Assembly (NCBI GenBank): GCA_964542535.1
Contig: CAZIUE010000001.1
Coordinates: 1 to 64,000, forward strand
Direction of reading: 5' to 3'
Origin: Pseudopelobacter sp964542535
GTDB taxonomy: Bacteria; Desulfobacterota; Desulfuromonadia; Geobacterales; Pseudopelobacteraceae
DNA: 64,000 bases
Position numbers and translations under genes: made by a program
Notes under the pieces: model-generated
The model's input: only the letters and a program-made list of their open reading frames with translations
The model's database searches: none
Told to the model about the DNA's origin: nothing
Shown here: in pieces, positions 8,835 to 16,336 of the stretch
Layout: the number at the start of each line of letters is the position of its first letter
Position numbering within the stretch: position 1 is the stretch's first letter

Positions 8835-9515
8835 TCAGGCAGCGTCGTTGCCGGCGCTTTGCCGCCGGGCAAGAACCCCCTCCCACAACTCCCGGATATC
8901 CACGGTTTCCAGCAGGTCTGCCCCCAGTGCTTCGGTCATGGCAGGGGTCGCGTAGAGATCTATCTTGGCTCCGCCAAGGGCCGCGATCCGTTGCGATTCG
9001 CTGGCGGATTTCTCCAGGTCCGATGAACCGTCGTGGAAGAATCCCAGCGGAATGCCGTCCTGGTAGAATATCAGTGACGATCTGTCGTCACCGTAAGTGC
9101 GCAGGCAGCCGGTAATTCGCTCCGAGTGTATCTGTTGCAGCAGGGCGCTGATGTTGAGCAGTTTCAGCTCCTGGGCCCGGTACACGGCAGCGCCCTTGAG
9201 GAGTGCCCGGATGCAGGCGCACAGGCGGGGAGAGAGCGTATAGACATCCATGCTCCCTTTTTCGCCCGAGAGCATCAGCTCGCAAAGCAGCGCCAGCGCC
9301 TCCCTGTCAACCCTCCGTATCCCTCCACGTTCCTCGAACAGCGCGCATCCCAGCTTCCCCGCTTCGAGCACCATGAGTACCGTTGCCTCGGGAAAGCGTA
9401 AGCTGACATAGCCGCTGAATCGTGCCGAGGAGAGCTTGGCAAGGACGTCCGGCAGCAGCAGTTTCGCCGCCTCCAGGTTTTCGAACAGGGGGCTCCCTTT
9501 GGGAAGAAAGAGCAT
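8835..9515 (-). CDS. Conserved protein of unknown function
   Basis: 226 residues, soluble. I do not recognise the family with certainty. Two similar-looking alpha/beta halves are visible: residues ~25-105 (RFSGYVSLRFPEATVLMVLE...) and ~120-185 (RITGCLRTYGDDRSSLIFYQDG). Both contain the 'S-G-x-L-x...G-x-x-x-x-F-x-x-G' style of DUF4388/PATAN-like regulatory domains. The start is set at ATG 9513-9515 because the GGAGG five bases upstream overlaps, and so argues against, the first in-frame ATG at 9525-9527. It is convergent with the TPR gene; the 156 bases between them show only a widely spaced 8-bp inverted repeat (8710-8717 with 8772-8779). Confidence 0.65.
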   Translation of the reverse strand: MLFLPKGSPLFENLEAAKLLLPDVLAKLSSARFSGYVSLRFPEATVLMVLEAGKLGCALFEERGGIRRVDREALALLCELMLSGEKGSMDVYTLSPRLCACIRALLKGAAVYRAQELKLLNISALLQQIHSERITGCLRTYGDDRSSLIFYQDGIPLGFFHDGSSDLEKSASESQRIAALGGAKIDLYATPAMTEALGADLLETVDIRELWEGVLARRQSAGNDAA

Positions 9516-9575
9516 TGTTGCCTCCATGGACGTGATCGTATCACGCGTCAGCGCTAAGCGCGCTTCACCGCGCCT

Positions 9576-9603
9576 ACTGTATCCGAATTATCTCCGAAGT
9601 CAA
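9576..9603 (-). promoter_or_regulatory. Promoter of the minus-strand unknown gene
   Basis: Minus strand TTGACT (9598-9603), 16-base spacer, TACAGT (9576-9581). A short inverted repeat gcgc-taa-gcgc (9551-9561) lies in the early transcribed region and could be an operator. Confidence 0.5.
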
Positions 9604-9665
9604 ACCCCCCGTGCCGGTGGAAAACGAGTGCGCGCGCATTCTCTCTCCCCGAGCGCTATTTGTCG

Positions 9666-9693
9666 TTGTCACCCGCCCGGCTGCTGCTACAAT
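9666..9693 (+). promoter_or_regulatory. Promoter of the HIT-glk operon
   Basis: TTGTCA (9666-9671), 16-base spacer, TACAAT (9688-9693), about 37 bases before the HIT start codon. Confidence 0.6.
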
Positions 9694-9729
9694 GTGAAGC
9701 GAGTGGAATTTGCAGGGAGGAATGTGGTT

Positions 9730-10227
9730 ATGGAGAGAATGTGGGCGCCTTGGCGCATGACCTATCTGGCGGATCCGGTCAGGGAGGATGGCTGCGTCTT
9801 CTGCCGGGTTCGTGATACGACCGGCCAGGATCGTGAATTACTGGTGCTGGAGCGAAGCGAGCACTCGCTGATCATGCTCAACCGTTACCCCTACACCTGC
9901 GGCCACCTGATGGTCGTTGCCGCGCGTCACACGGCGGAACTTGACGACCTGGATGATCGCGAACTGCTGGACCTGATGCGAGGCGTGCGGAGAGCACGGG
10001 CGCTGCTGCGGGAAGCCGCCCATCCCGATGGCTACAATGTGGGCATCAACCTGGGCAAGGCCGGAGGAGCGGCCATTGTGGAACATCTGCACATCCACGT
10101 CGTCCCCCGCTGGGGAGGCGATACCAATTTCATGGCTACCTGCGGAGGGGTGCGGGTCATTCCCGATGGTTTATTGGAGTCCTACGACCGCCTGTATCGG
10201 GTCCTGGGAAGGTGTCCCTGGACATGA
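9730..10227 (+). CDS. HIT family hydrolase / Ap4A phosphorylase-like
   Basis: 165-residue histidine-triad protein acting on nucleotide phosphoester or polyphosphate bonds. The triad is in EHLHIHVVPRW (about residues 117-127). The N-terminus MERMWAPWRMTYL is typical of the bacterial subgroup that includes mycobacterial Ap4A phosphorylase. A Cys pair (CVFC) follows at about residue 23. ATG 9730 is chosen from the GGGAGG nine bases upstream and because the frame upstream is promoter DNA; GTG 9724 is an alternative. It overlaps glucokinase by ATGA. Confidence 0.9.
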   Translation: MERMWAPWRMTYLADPVREDGCVFCRVRDTTGQDRELLVLERSEHSLIMLNRYPYTCGHLMVVAARHTAELDDLDDRELLDLMRGVRRARALLREAAHPDGYNVGINLGKAGGAAIVEHLHIHVVPRWGGDTNFMATCGGVRVIPDGLLESYDRLYRVLGRCPWT

Positions 10228-11192
10228 GCGGTGCAGGCGTCGTCGCCATAGCCGTGGATGTCGGCGGTACCAACCTCCGTTTCGCCCTCGTCGATGACGA
10301 TGGTCATGTCATCTCCCGCAGGCGGACCCTGAGTCGCATTGATCAGGGGCGCGACGCGTTCTGTCGTCTGCTGCTGGAGGGGGTCGCTACCATGGGAAGC
10401 GAGGCTGACGCACGGGGCGCCACCGTGGTCGGTATCGGCGTCGGGGTGCCCGGGCTGGTGGGCAGGGGAGGAGAGATCCAGGCCTCGGTCAACATGCGCC
10501 CCCTTGACGGCTTTGATCTGAGCGGGTTTCTGGAGCGGCAGACGTCCCTGCCGGCGACGTGCGCCAACGACGCCAACCTGATCGCCCTGGGAGAGGCTGT
10601 CCAGGGAGCCGGCCGCGGTTTGAACTCCTTCGTGGTGGTCACCCTTGGAACCGGAGTGGGGAGCGGCCTCGTTCTCGATGGCCGGCTCTGGAACGGGGTG
10701 GGGGGCTTTGCGTCTGAATTCGGGCATGTGACCGTCGAACCGGAGGGGGTGCCCTGCAACTGCGGCAACCGGGGGTGCCTGGAACAGTATGCCTCTGCCG
10801 GAGCGATCACGCGGGCCGCCGCTGAACGCTTCGGCGCGGAACTGCTGGGCGGCTGCGACGCGCCTCTGGACGCTGCCGCGGTTGCCCGCCTGGCACGCCA
10901 GGGGAGGGAGGAGGCCCGGTGGGCATTCGAGAGGGGGGGGCGCTACCTGGGCATCGCCCTGGCTTCCCTGACCACGACCCTCAACCTGGATGCCGCCGTT
11001 ATCTGCGGTGGCGTGGCGTCCAGCCTGGATCTGATGCTGCCTTCCCTGGACGATGAACTCCGCCAACGCTGTTTTCCCCAGATTCTGGCAGATTTTTCGA
11101 TCGTGCGCGGCCAGTTGGGAGATGACGCCGGTTTGCTGGGTGCCGCGGCACGCATCCGCGCCAAGGTCGCCCGCAAGGGCACGCTGTCCTGA
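10224..11192 (+). CDS. glk: ROK family glucokinase
   Basis: 322 residues; phosphorylates glucose to glucose-6-phosphate with ATP. Visible are the phosphate-binding DVGGTNLRFALVD near residue 12, the sugar-site CANDANLIALGE, the ATP-site TLGTGVGSGLV, and the ROK zinc site CNCGNRGCLEQYAS. The start ATG overlaps the HIT stop (ATGA, 10224-10227), so translation is probably coupled. Other ROK sugar kinases cannot be excluded, but glucokinase is the usual role. Confidence 0.9.
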   Translation: MSGAGVVAIAVDVGGTNLRFALVDDDGHVISRRRTLSRIDQGRDAFCRLLLEGVATMGSEADARGATVVGIGVGVPGLVGRGGEIQASVNMRPLDGFDLSGFLERQTSLPATCANDANLIALGEAVQGAGRGLNSFVVVTLGTGVGSGLVLDGRLWNGVGGFASEFGHVTVEPEGVPCNCGNRGCLEQYASAGAITRAAAERFGAELLGGCDAPLDAAAVARLARQGREEARWAFERGGRYLGIALASLTTTLNLDAAVICGGVASSLDLMLPSLDDELRQRCFPQILADFSIVRGQLGDDAGLLGAAARIRAKVARKGTLS

Positions 11193-11252
11193 CGACGTAA
11201 AAAGAGGCGTGGCCGGTCTTGATACGAGGTCGGCCCGTTCCGTAGCGGCTCA

Positions 11253-11281
11253 TTGACTTTATTCCGTGTATTCTCTATCCT
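11253..11281 (+). promoter_or_regulatory. Promoter of the HDOD/GGDEF operon
   Basis: TTGACT (11253-11258), 17-base spacer, TATCCT (11276-11281). It gives a 5' UTR of about 50 bases before ATG 11337. Confidence 0.6.
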
Positions 11282-11336
11282 CTCACGCGATCATACGTTG
11301 TGCCCATTTTTCGCGCGAGCCGGAGTATCCATACAG

Positions 11337-11675
11337 ATGCAGAAGATTCCCTTGCAGTTCGCTGCCGCGGGCATGGTGCTTGCCCGGGATGTATTCCGAA
11401 ACGGAAGCCAATCCGGTCTTCCCGTCTGCGGCAAAAAAACCGTTTTGACCGCCTCGCTGATCGCTCGTCTTGAACATATGGATATCGCTACGCTCTATGT
11501 GGAGGGGCACCCCATTGCCGAGGAGGGTGATCGCTCTCTTGATGATATGCTGCATGATCTTGACCGGCGCTTCGAGCGGGTGCGTCAGGATTCCCTGATG
11601 GCCAGGCTCCATAGCATCTATGCCGACTATTACCGGCGTTCCATGGGAGATGATGGTGGAAGACAAGCGGAATGA
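11337..11675 (+). CDS. Small protein resembling the N-terminal domain of HD-GYP proteins
   Basis: 112 residues. The pattern GMVLARDVFRNG...GKKTVLTASLIARLEHMDIATLYVEG matches the short domain that often precedes HD-GYP phosphodiesterase domains, here as a separate protein. The C-terminal half is helical and charged. ATG 11337 is chosen because the frame upstream carries the promoter. It overlaps the HDOD gene by 23 bases, which points to a shared function. Role unknown; could be a sensor or adaptor for the HDOD protein. Confidence 0.7.
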   Translation: MQKIPLQFAAAGMVLARDVFRNGSQSGLPVCGKKTVLTASLIARLEHMDIATLYVEGHPIAEEGDRSLDDMLHDLDRRFERVRQDSLMARLHSIYADYYRRSMGDDGGRQAE

Positions 11676-12498
11676 ACTGAAGAAGATCATTATGGATACG
11701 CGGACCTTGCCGACACTGCCGGGAGTCATCCTCAAACTCAACGAACTCTCCGAGAGCAACAGAACCTCGGTTCAGGAGATGGCCAGGATCGTCAGCTCTG
11801 ACCAGGCGCTTTCCGCCCGTATCCTGCGGCTGGCAAACTCCCCTTCCTACGGGTTCTACCGGGTGTCAACCATTTCCAACGCCATGATCCTCCTGGGGGT
11901 TAATGTCGTCAAGAGCCTGGCCCTTTCCTCCTCCTTTTTCGAGATCATGGAAAACTCCAGTGTCGGCCTGTGGGAACACTCCCTGGGTGTGGGGGCGGCG
12001 GCAAACCTGATCGCCGCCAAACTGAAGCTTCCCGAGAGCGAGGAGATCGCCACCGCCGCGCTTCTGCACGACATCGGCAAAGTGGTCATATCCCTCAAGT
12101 GCCGCGATGCCGAGACCGATATCCGCTCCGTTGTCCGTGAACGTCAACTGTTCATGAAGGAGGCGGAGCAGGAGATCCTCGATACCGACCACGCCGAGGT
12201 GGGTGCCTGGCTGGCTAAGTGCTGGTTTCTGCCGGACAAGCTCAGCGAACCGATCGCTTTCCACCACGACGTCAGCCGGGCGGAGAATCACCGGGTGAAG
12301 ACCGCCGTGGTGCATCTGGCCGATGTGCTCATCAAGGCCAGCGGCTTTGGCGATGGTGGTGACTCTCTGGTGCCCCGGATTCAGCGGGAAGCCTGGGAGG
12401 TGCTCCGTTTGAACGATCAGTATCTGACTGAACTTGTGGAAGAACTGGAGGACAAGCTGGTCGAGGTCAGGTGCTTCAGCCAGGAAATGCAGGCATAA
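11653..12498 (+). CDS. HDOD domain signalling protein
   Basis: 281 residues, almost entirely one HDOD domain: TLPGVILKLNELS near the start, SSDQALSARILRLANSPSYG, then SISNAMILLG-type helices. Unlike many HDOD proteins it keeps HD-type residues (LLHDIGK near residue 140, later HAEVGAWLAKCWFLP and AFHHD), so metal-dependent phosphohydrolase activity is possible but unproven. Start choice among ATG 11650, ATG 11653 and GTG 11656 is uncertain because the GGGAG site is very close. Three bases separate it from the GGDEF gene. Confidence 0.85.
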   Translation: MVEDKRNELKKIIMDTRTLPTLPGVILKLNELSESNRTSVQEMARIVSSDQALSARILRLANSPSYGFYRVSTISNAMILLGVNVVKSLALSSSFFEIMENSSVGLWEHSLGVGAAANLIAAKLKLPESEEIATAALLHDIGKVVISLKCRDAETDIRSVVRERQLFMKEAEQEILDTDHAEVGAWLAKCWFLPDKLSEPIAFHHDVSRAENHRVKTAVVHLADVLIKASGFGDGGDSLVPRIQREAWEVLRLNDQYLTELVEELEDKLVEVRCFSQEMQA

Positions 12499-12501
12499 CC
12501 C

Positions 12502-13422
12502 ATGGCTGGCACGGTCCGGATAATGCTGGTGACCGCCGATGCCGCTCTGGCTCCCCATGCCCAGGTGCGCCTGCAGAGCAAGGGGTACCGGGCCGTCTGC
12601 GTTACCCGGTGCGCCGATGTCCTCACGACGGTCTACGACGACCCTCCCGACCTGATGATCGTGGATCTGGCGGCGGACAACGAGGGGAGCGCTGGTCTGG
12701 TCGCCAGCCTGCGCTGCGACAGTTTCTTCAGTGCCATTCCGGTGATCGGGTTGATGCGGTCATCCGATGCCTATGCCTTTGACTGGGAAAGCTGTCCCCT
12801 GGATGACTTCATTCTGTTGCCGCTTGATTTTGACGAACTCTTCTGTCGCATCTCCCTGGCCCTCTTCCGCATGAAACGCATCTTCGACAACAATCCCCTG
12901 ACGCGTCTCCCCGGCAACACCTCCATCCAGCGGGCAATCGATGAGGCCCTGGGCAAGCCGCTGGCGGTCTGCTACCTGGACATAAACTGCTTCAAGCCCT
13001 ATAACGACGTGTACGGTTTTTCCCGTGGTGATGAGGTGATTCGTATGCTGGCGCGCATCATCTTCAATGCGGTGCGGGAGTCGGGGGGAGGGTTCTGCGG
13101 TCACGTGGGTGGGGATGATTTTGTTGCCATCGTACCGATCGAACGGTCGGAGTCGCTGTGCCAGACCGTCATCGCCTATTTTGATTGCATCGTTCTGGAC
13201 CTGTTCGATGAGGAGACCAAGGCCCGGGGGTATTACAACGGTGTCAATCGCAGGGGGGAGCAGGACCGGATTCCCCTGCTCTCCGTTTCCATCGGCGTGG
13301 TCCCCACCGATTCTCCCCGTCTGCAACACGTGGCCAAGGTGACGGAGGTGGCGGCGGAGCTGAAGGCCCAGGCTAAAACCGCAAAAAAGAGCTGCTACGT
13401 CATCGACGGGCGCAGTCACTAG
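12502..13422 (+). CDS. gacA: Hypr-type GGDEF protein, probable cyclic AMP-GMP synthase (GacA-like)
   Basis: 306 residues: a receiver-like N-terminal domain (~5-120; possible phospho-Asp in LMIVDLAAD, acidic pocket reduced) and a GGDEF domain (~130-300). The active motif reads GGDDF (203-207), and CYLDINCFKPYND holds the metal and base contacts. In ordinary diguanylate cyclases the helix after this reads GH-D-x-GD, with Asp (PleD Asp344) reading guanine; here it is YGFSRGDE, with Ser174 at that place. The same Asp-to-Ser change defines the hybrid promiscuous (Hypr) enzymes, whose reference member is GacA (GSU1658) of Geobacter sulfurreducens. Product assignment is inference from this residue. 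Last gene of a three-gene operon. Confidence 0.8.
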   Translation: MAGTVRIMLVTADAALAPHAQVRLQSKGYRAVCVTRCADVLTTVYDDPPDLMIVDLAADNEGSAGLVASLRCDSFFSAIPVIGLMRSSDAYAFDWESCPLDDFILLPLDFDELFCRISLALFRMKRIFDNNPLTRLPGNTSIQRAIDEALGKPLAVCYLDINCFKPYNDVYGFSRGDEVIRMLARIIFNAVRESGGGFCGHVGGDDFVAIVPIERSESLCQTVIAYFDCIVLDLFDEETKARGYYNGVNRRGEQDRIPLLSVSIGVVPTDSPRLQHVAKVTEVAAELKAQAKTAKKSCYVIDGRSH

Positions 13423-13457
13423 TCCTGTCCAGAGCACTGCCATGACCGTTGTCAGCG

Positions 13458-13483
13458 GAGGCGCCTCCCCGGGGCGCCTTTTA
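13458..13483 (+). terminator. Terminator of the HDOD/GGDEF operon
   Basis: Stem aggcgcc/ggcgcct (13459-13465 with 13473-13479), 7-base loop, followed by a T tract. Confidence 0.8.
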
Positions 13484-13531
13484 TGTGCCGCCCGTACCCC
13501 CGCCCCTGTGCCACCCGTTCCGGTTTTGCGG

Positions 13532-13560
13532 TTGATACCCCCCCTAACCTGTGGTATACA
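13532..13560 (+). promoter_or_regulatory. Promoter of nadC
   Basis: TTGATA (13532-13537), 17-base spacer, TATACA (13555-13560), 30 bases before the nadC start. Confidence 0.75.
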
Positions 13561-13590
13561 GTGACACATTTCTCCCTTCAGGCGGACGCC

Positions 13591-14418
13591 ATGCTTACAC
13601 TTGACCGTTTCATTGATGCAGCCCTGGCAGAAGACATTCACACCGGAGACATCACCACCCGTGCGCTCCTGCCGGAGAAACGCCCGGCGCGGGCGCGGCT
13701 GCTTGCCAAGGAGGATTTCGTGCTGGCCGGCATCTCCGTTGCGGGTCGAGTCTTCGACCGTCTCGGCGGTGATCCCGTTACCTTTTCCGCCCTGGCCGAG
13801 GATGGCGCCTCGGTTGCCAGCGGCAGCGTTTTCGCCACCCTGGAGGGGGATGCGGCCGATCTGCTCATGGGCGAGCGGGTGGCGCTCAATCTGCTGCAAC
13901 GCCTGTGCGGCGTTGCCACCGTCACTTCCCGCTTCGTTCGGGCGGTGTCGGGTACCGGTGCCCGCATCGTGGACACCCGCAAGACTACGCCCGGCCTGCG
14001 TGAACTGGAAAAGTACGCCGTGCGGGTGGGTGGGGGCTTCAATCACCGCACCGGGCTGTACGACGGTGTGCTGATCAAGGAGAACCATATCGCTGCTGCC
14101 GGCGGTATCGCCGAGGCAGTCGGCCGCGCCCGGGCCACGATCCCTCATACCTTGAAGATCGAGATCGAGACCGAAACCCTGGCACAGGTGGAAGAGGCGC
14201 TGGCTGCCGGAGCCGATGTAATCATGCTGGACAACATGAATCTGGACGATATGTGCACGGCCGTGGCCCTGGTGGCCGGCCGCGTTCCCCTGGAGGCGTC
14301 GGGAGGCGTCTCCCTGGAGACGGTGAGGGCCATTGCCGAAACCGGGGTTGATATCATCTCGGTCGGTGCCCTGACCCATTCGGCCCGGGCCATGGACATA
14401 TCGATGCTGCTTGAATAG
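13591..14418 (+). CDS. nadC: Nicotinate-nucleotide pyrophosphorylase (quinolinate phosphoribosyltransferase)
   Basis: 275 residues. Converts quinolinate and PRPP to nicotinate mononucleotide, CO2 and PPi in NAD synthesis. Conserved stretches: EDIHTGDITT near the start, VDTRKTTPGLRELEKYAV (substrate-binding Arg/Lys), GGGFNHRTGLYDGVLIKENH, and the barrel end LEASGGVSLETV. ATG 13591 is chosen because the upstream in-frame extension covers the promoter. It is flanked by terminators, so it is probably transcribed alone. Confidence 0.96.
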   Translation: MLTLDRFIDAALAEDIHTGDITTRALLPEKRPARARLLAKEDFVLAGISVAGRVFDRLGGDPVTFSALAEDGASVASGSVFATLEGDAADLLMGERVALNLLQRLCGVATVTSRFVRAVSGTGARIVDTRKTTPGLRELEKYAVRVGGGFNHRTGLYDGVLIKENHIAAAGGIAEAVGRARATIPHTLKIEIETETLAQVEEALAAGADVIMLDNMNLDDMCTAVALVAGRVPLEASGGVSLETVRAIAETGVDIISVGALTHSARAMDISMLLE

Positions 14419-14450
14419 CCCGGATCGTTGTTTGATCCGGGCCTGTTTTC
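14418..14450 (+). terminator. Terminator after nadC
   Basis: 9-bp stem (14418-14426 with 14434-14442) that begins at the last base of the nadC stop codon, then a ctgttttctct tract. It separates nadC from birA. Confidence 0.8.
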
Positions 14451-14472
14451 TCTGTAGGGAGGCTTTTCAGCA

Positions 14473-15450
14473 GTGACGTCACCATCGGTCGCCATATTGC
14501 GTCTGTTTCGAGAGCAGGGGGGGTACGTATCGGGCGAGATGATCAGCCGGGAGTTGAACGTCTCCCGCACCGCCATCTGGAAGCAGATCAATACCCTTCG
14601 TAAGGCCGGCTACGTGATCGAGGCGGTGCCGTCGCGGGGCTATCATCTGCTGTCGGCGCCGGACCTGCTCACCTCCGCTGAGGTCGCGGCCCAGCTCGAT
14701 GCGGCTGTTATGGGTAGACGCATGGTCTGCCTTGACCGGACCACCTCCACCAACACCGATGCCTTCCGCCTGGCCGAGCAGGGCGCCCATGAGGGGACAC
14801 TGGTTCTGGCCGAGTCCCAGAACGGTGGCAAGGGGCGCCTGGGGCGGGTCTGGTCGTCTCCTCCCGGGGTCAACCTCTACTGCTCGGTAGTTCTGCGGCC
14901 AATCATCATGCCCCATGAGGCGCCCCAGTTGACCTTCCTCTCCGCCGTGGCGGTGGCCCGCTCCATCGAGCAGGTGACCGGCCTGGCGCCGGAAATCAAG
15001 TGGCCCAATGATGTGCTGATCAAGGGACGGAAGGTGGCTGGCCTGTTGAACGAGATGAGCGCCGAGACCGATGCCGTCAACTTTGTCATCCTTGGCATCG
15101 GCGTGAACCTAAACATGTCCGAAGAACAGTTTCCGCCGGATCTGCGCTACCCGGCCACGTCGCTCCTGCTGGAGATAGGACATCCGGTGGGGCGGGCCGG
15201 CTTCTGTGCGGTGATGCTCAACGAACTGGACCGGCTCTACGCTGATTTTTGCGCCCGTGGCTTCGGTCCGGTGCGCGAGGAATGGCAGATCCGCTGCAAC
15301 GCCCACGGTCGCGAACTTTCGGTCAGCGATGGCGGCGCGGAGGTCGTCAGGGGGACCTTTGCCGGTATCGATGGTTCCGGTGCGCTGCTGGTACGCGGAA
15401 CAGGTGGAACCATCAGCAAAATTCTCAGCGGAGACGTGAGGGTACTGTGA
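14473..15450 (+). CDS. birA: Biotin--[acetyl-CoA-carboxylase] ligase / biotin operon repressor
   Basis: 325 residues. An N-terminal winged helix (~1-60: GEMISRELNVSRTAIWKQIN) gives a likely DNA-binding repressor role as in E. coli BirA. The ligase domain has the biotinyl-AMP loop KGRLGRVW, the strand IKWPNDVLIKGRKVAGLL, and an SH3-like C-terminal domain. It charges biotin-dependent carboxylases. Start GTG 14473, with AGGGAGG about eleven bases upstream. One base separates it from coaX. Confidence 0.95.
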   Translation: MTSPSVAILRLFREQGGYVSGEMISRELNVSRTAIWKQINTLRKAGYVIEAVPSRGYHLLSAPDLLTSAEVAAQLDAAVMGRRMVCLDRTTSTNTDAFRLAEQGAHEGTLVLAESQNGGKGRLGRVWSSPPGVNLYCSVVLRPIIMPHEAPQLTFLSAVAVARSIEQVTGLAPEIKWPNDVLIKGRKVAGLLNEMSAETDAVNFVILGIGVNLNMSEEQFPPDLRYPATSLLLEIGHPVGRAGFCAVMLNELDRLYADFCARGFGPVREEWQIRCNAHGRELSVSDGGAEVVRGTFAGIDGSGALLVRGTGGTISKILSGDVRVL

Positions 15451-15451
15451 C

Positions 15452-16216
15452 ATGCTTCTGGTAATCGACGTAGGCAACAGCAATATCGTCCTTGGGGCCT
15501 GTGACGGGACGCGACTGGTACGCAGCTGGCGCCTCTCCAGCGACAAGTCCCGCACGTCGGACGAGTACGGGGTGCTGCTGCACAGCCTGTTCGCCACGGC
15601 CGGCCTGGGGTTCGATGCCGTTGACGCCGCCATCATCTCTTCGGTCGTGCCGCCGCTCACCAGAGCCATGGAGGCCGTTGTCCGGGACGTCTTCCGCCTG
15701 ACCCCCTTCGTGGTGGGGCCGGACATGAAAACCGGCATGCCAATCCGGTACGACAATCCCCGCGAGGTGGGGGCGGACCGCATCGTCAACGCGGTGGCCG
15801 GTTACGAGAAACACGGGTGTTCGCTGGTGGTGGTGGATTTCGGTACGGCAACTACCTTTGATTATGTTAATGCCAAGGGGGAGTACTGCGGCGGAGCCAT
15901 CGCGCCGGGGGTGGCCATCTCCCTTGAGGCGCTGTTTCAGCGCGCCAGCAAGCTGCCCCGGGTAGACATCGCCCGGCCGCCCCAGATTATTGCCCGCAAC
16001 ACGGTCACCTCTATGCAGGCCGGTATTTTCTACGGCTACGTGGGACTGGTGGACGAGATCGTCAACCGCATCAAGGCCGAGAGCAGGGATGAGCCCCGGG
16101 TGGTCGCCACCGGTGGCCTGGCGAAACTGATCGCTCCCGAATCCCGTACCATCGTGGAAGTGGACGAATTCCTGACCCTTGACGGGTTACGCATACTGTA
16201 CGAAAGGAACCGCTGA
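15452..16216 (+). CDS. coaX: Type III pantothenate kinase
   Basis: 254 residues. First step of coenzyme A synthesis (pantothenate to 4'-phosphopantothenate), K+-dependent and insensitive to CoA in this class. Motifs: DVGNSNIVLG at the N-terminus, ADRIVNAVAGYE, VDFGTATTFDYV, and GGAIAPGV. Directly follows birA with a one-base gap, a common pairing, so the two are cotranscribed. Confidence 0.96.
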   Translation: MLLVIDVGNSNIVLGACDGTRLVRSWRLSSDKSRTSDEYGVLLHSLFATAGLGFDAVDAAIISSVVPPLTRAMEAVVRDVFRLTPFVVGPDMKTGMPIRYDNPREVGADRIVNAVAGYEKHGCSLVVVDFGTATTFDYVNAKGEYCGGAIAPGVAISLEALFQRASKLPRVDIARPPQIIARNTVTSMQAGIFYGYVGLVDEIVNRIKAESRDEPRVVATGGLAKLIAPESRTIVEVDEFLTLDGLRILYERNR

Positions 16217-16336
16217 GACTTACAGAGAAGAGAGCGACGTGCGTCGTGATGAATGACAGACGGTTGCGATGACATGCCGTTCCAGTAGTGGAAACGTTGG
16301 TGTACCGATTTTATTTCATTCCAAGGAGGAATCTGA

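Noticed and set aside
12760..14379. 539-codon minus-strand open frame across the GGDEF gene and nadC
   Set aside because: It is antisense to two well-supported genes, has His/Gly/Arg-rich low-complexity translation and no domain; GC-rich third positions create long shadow frames.
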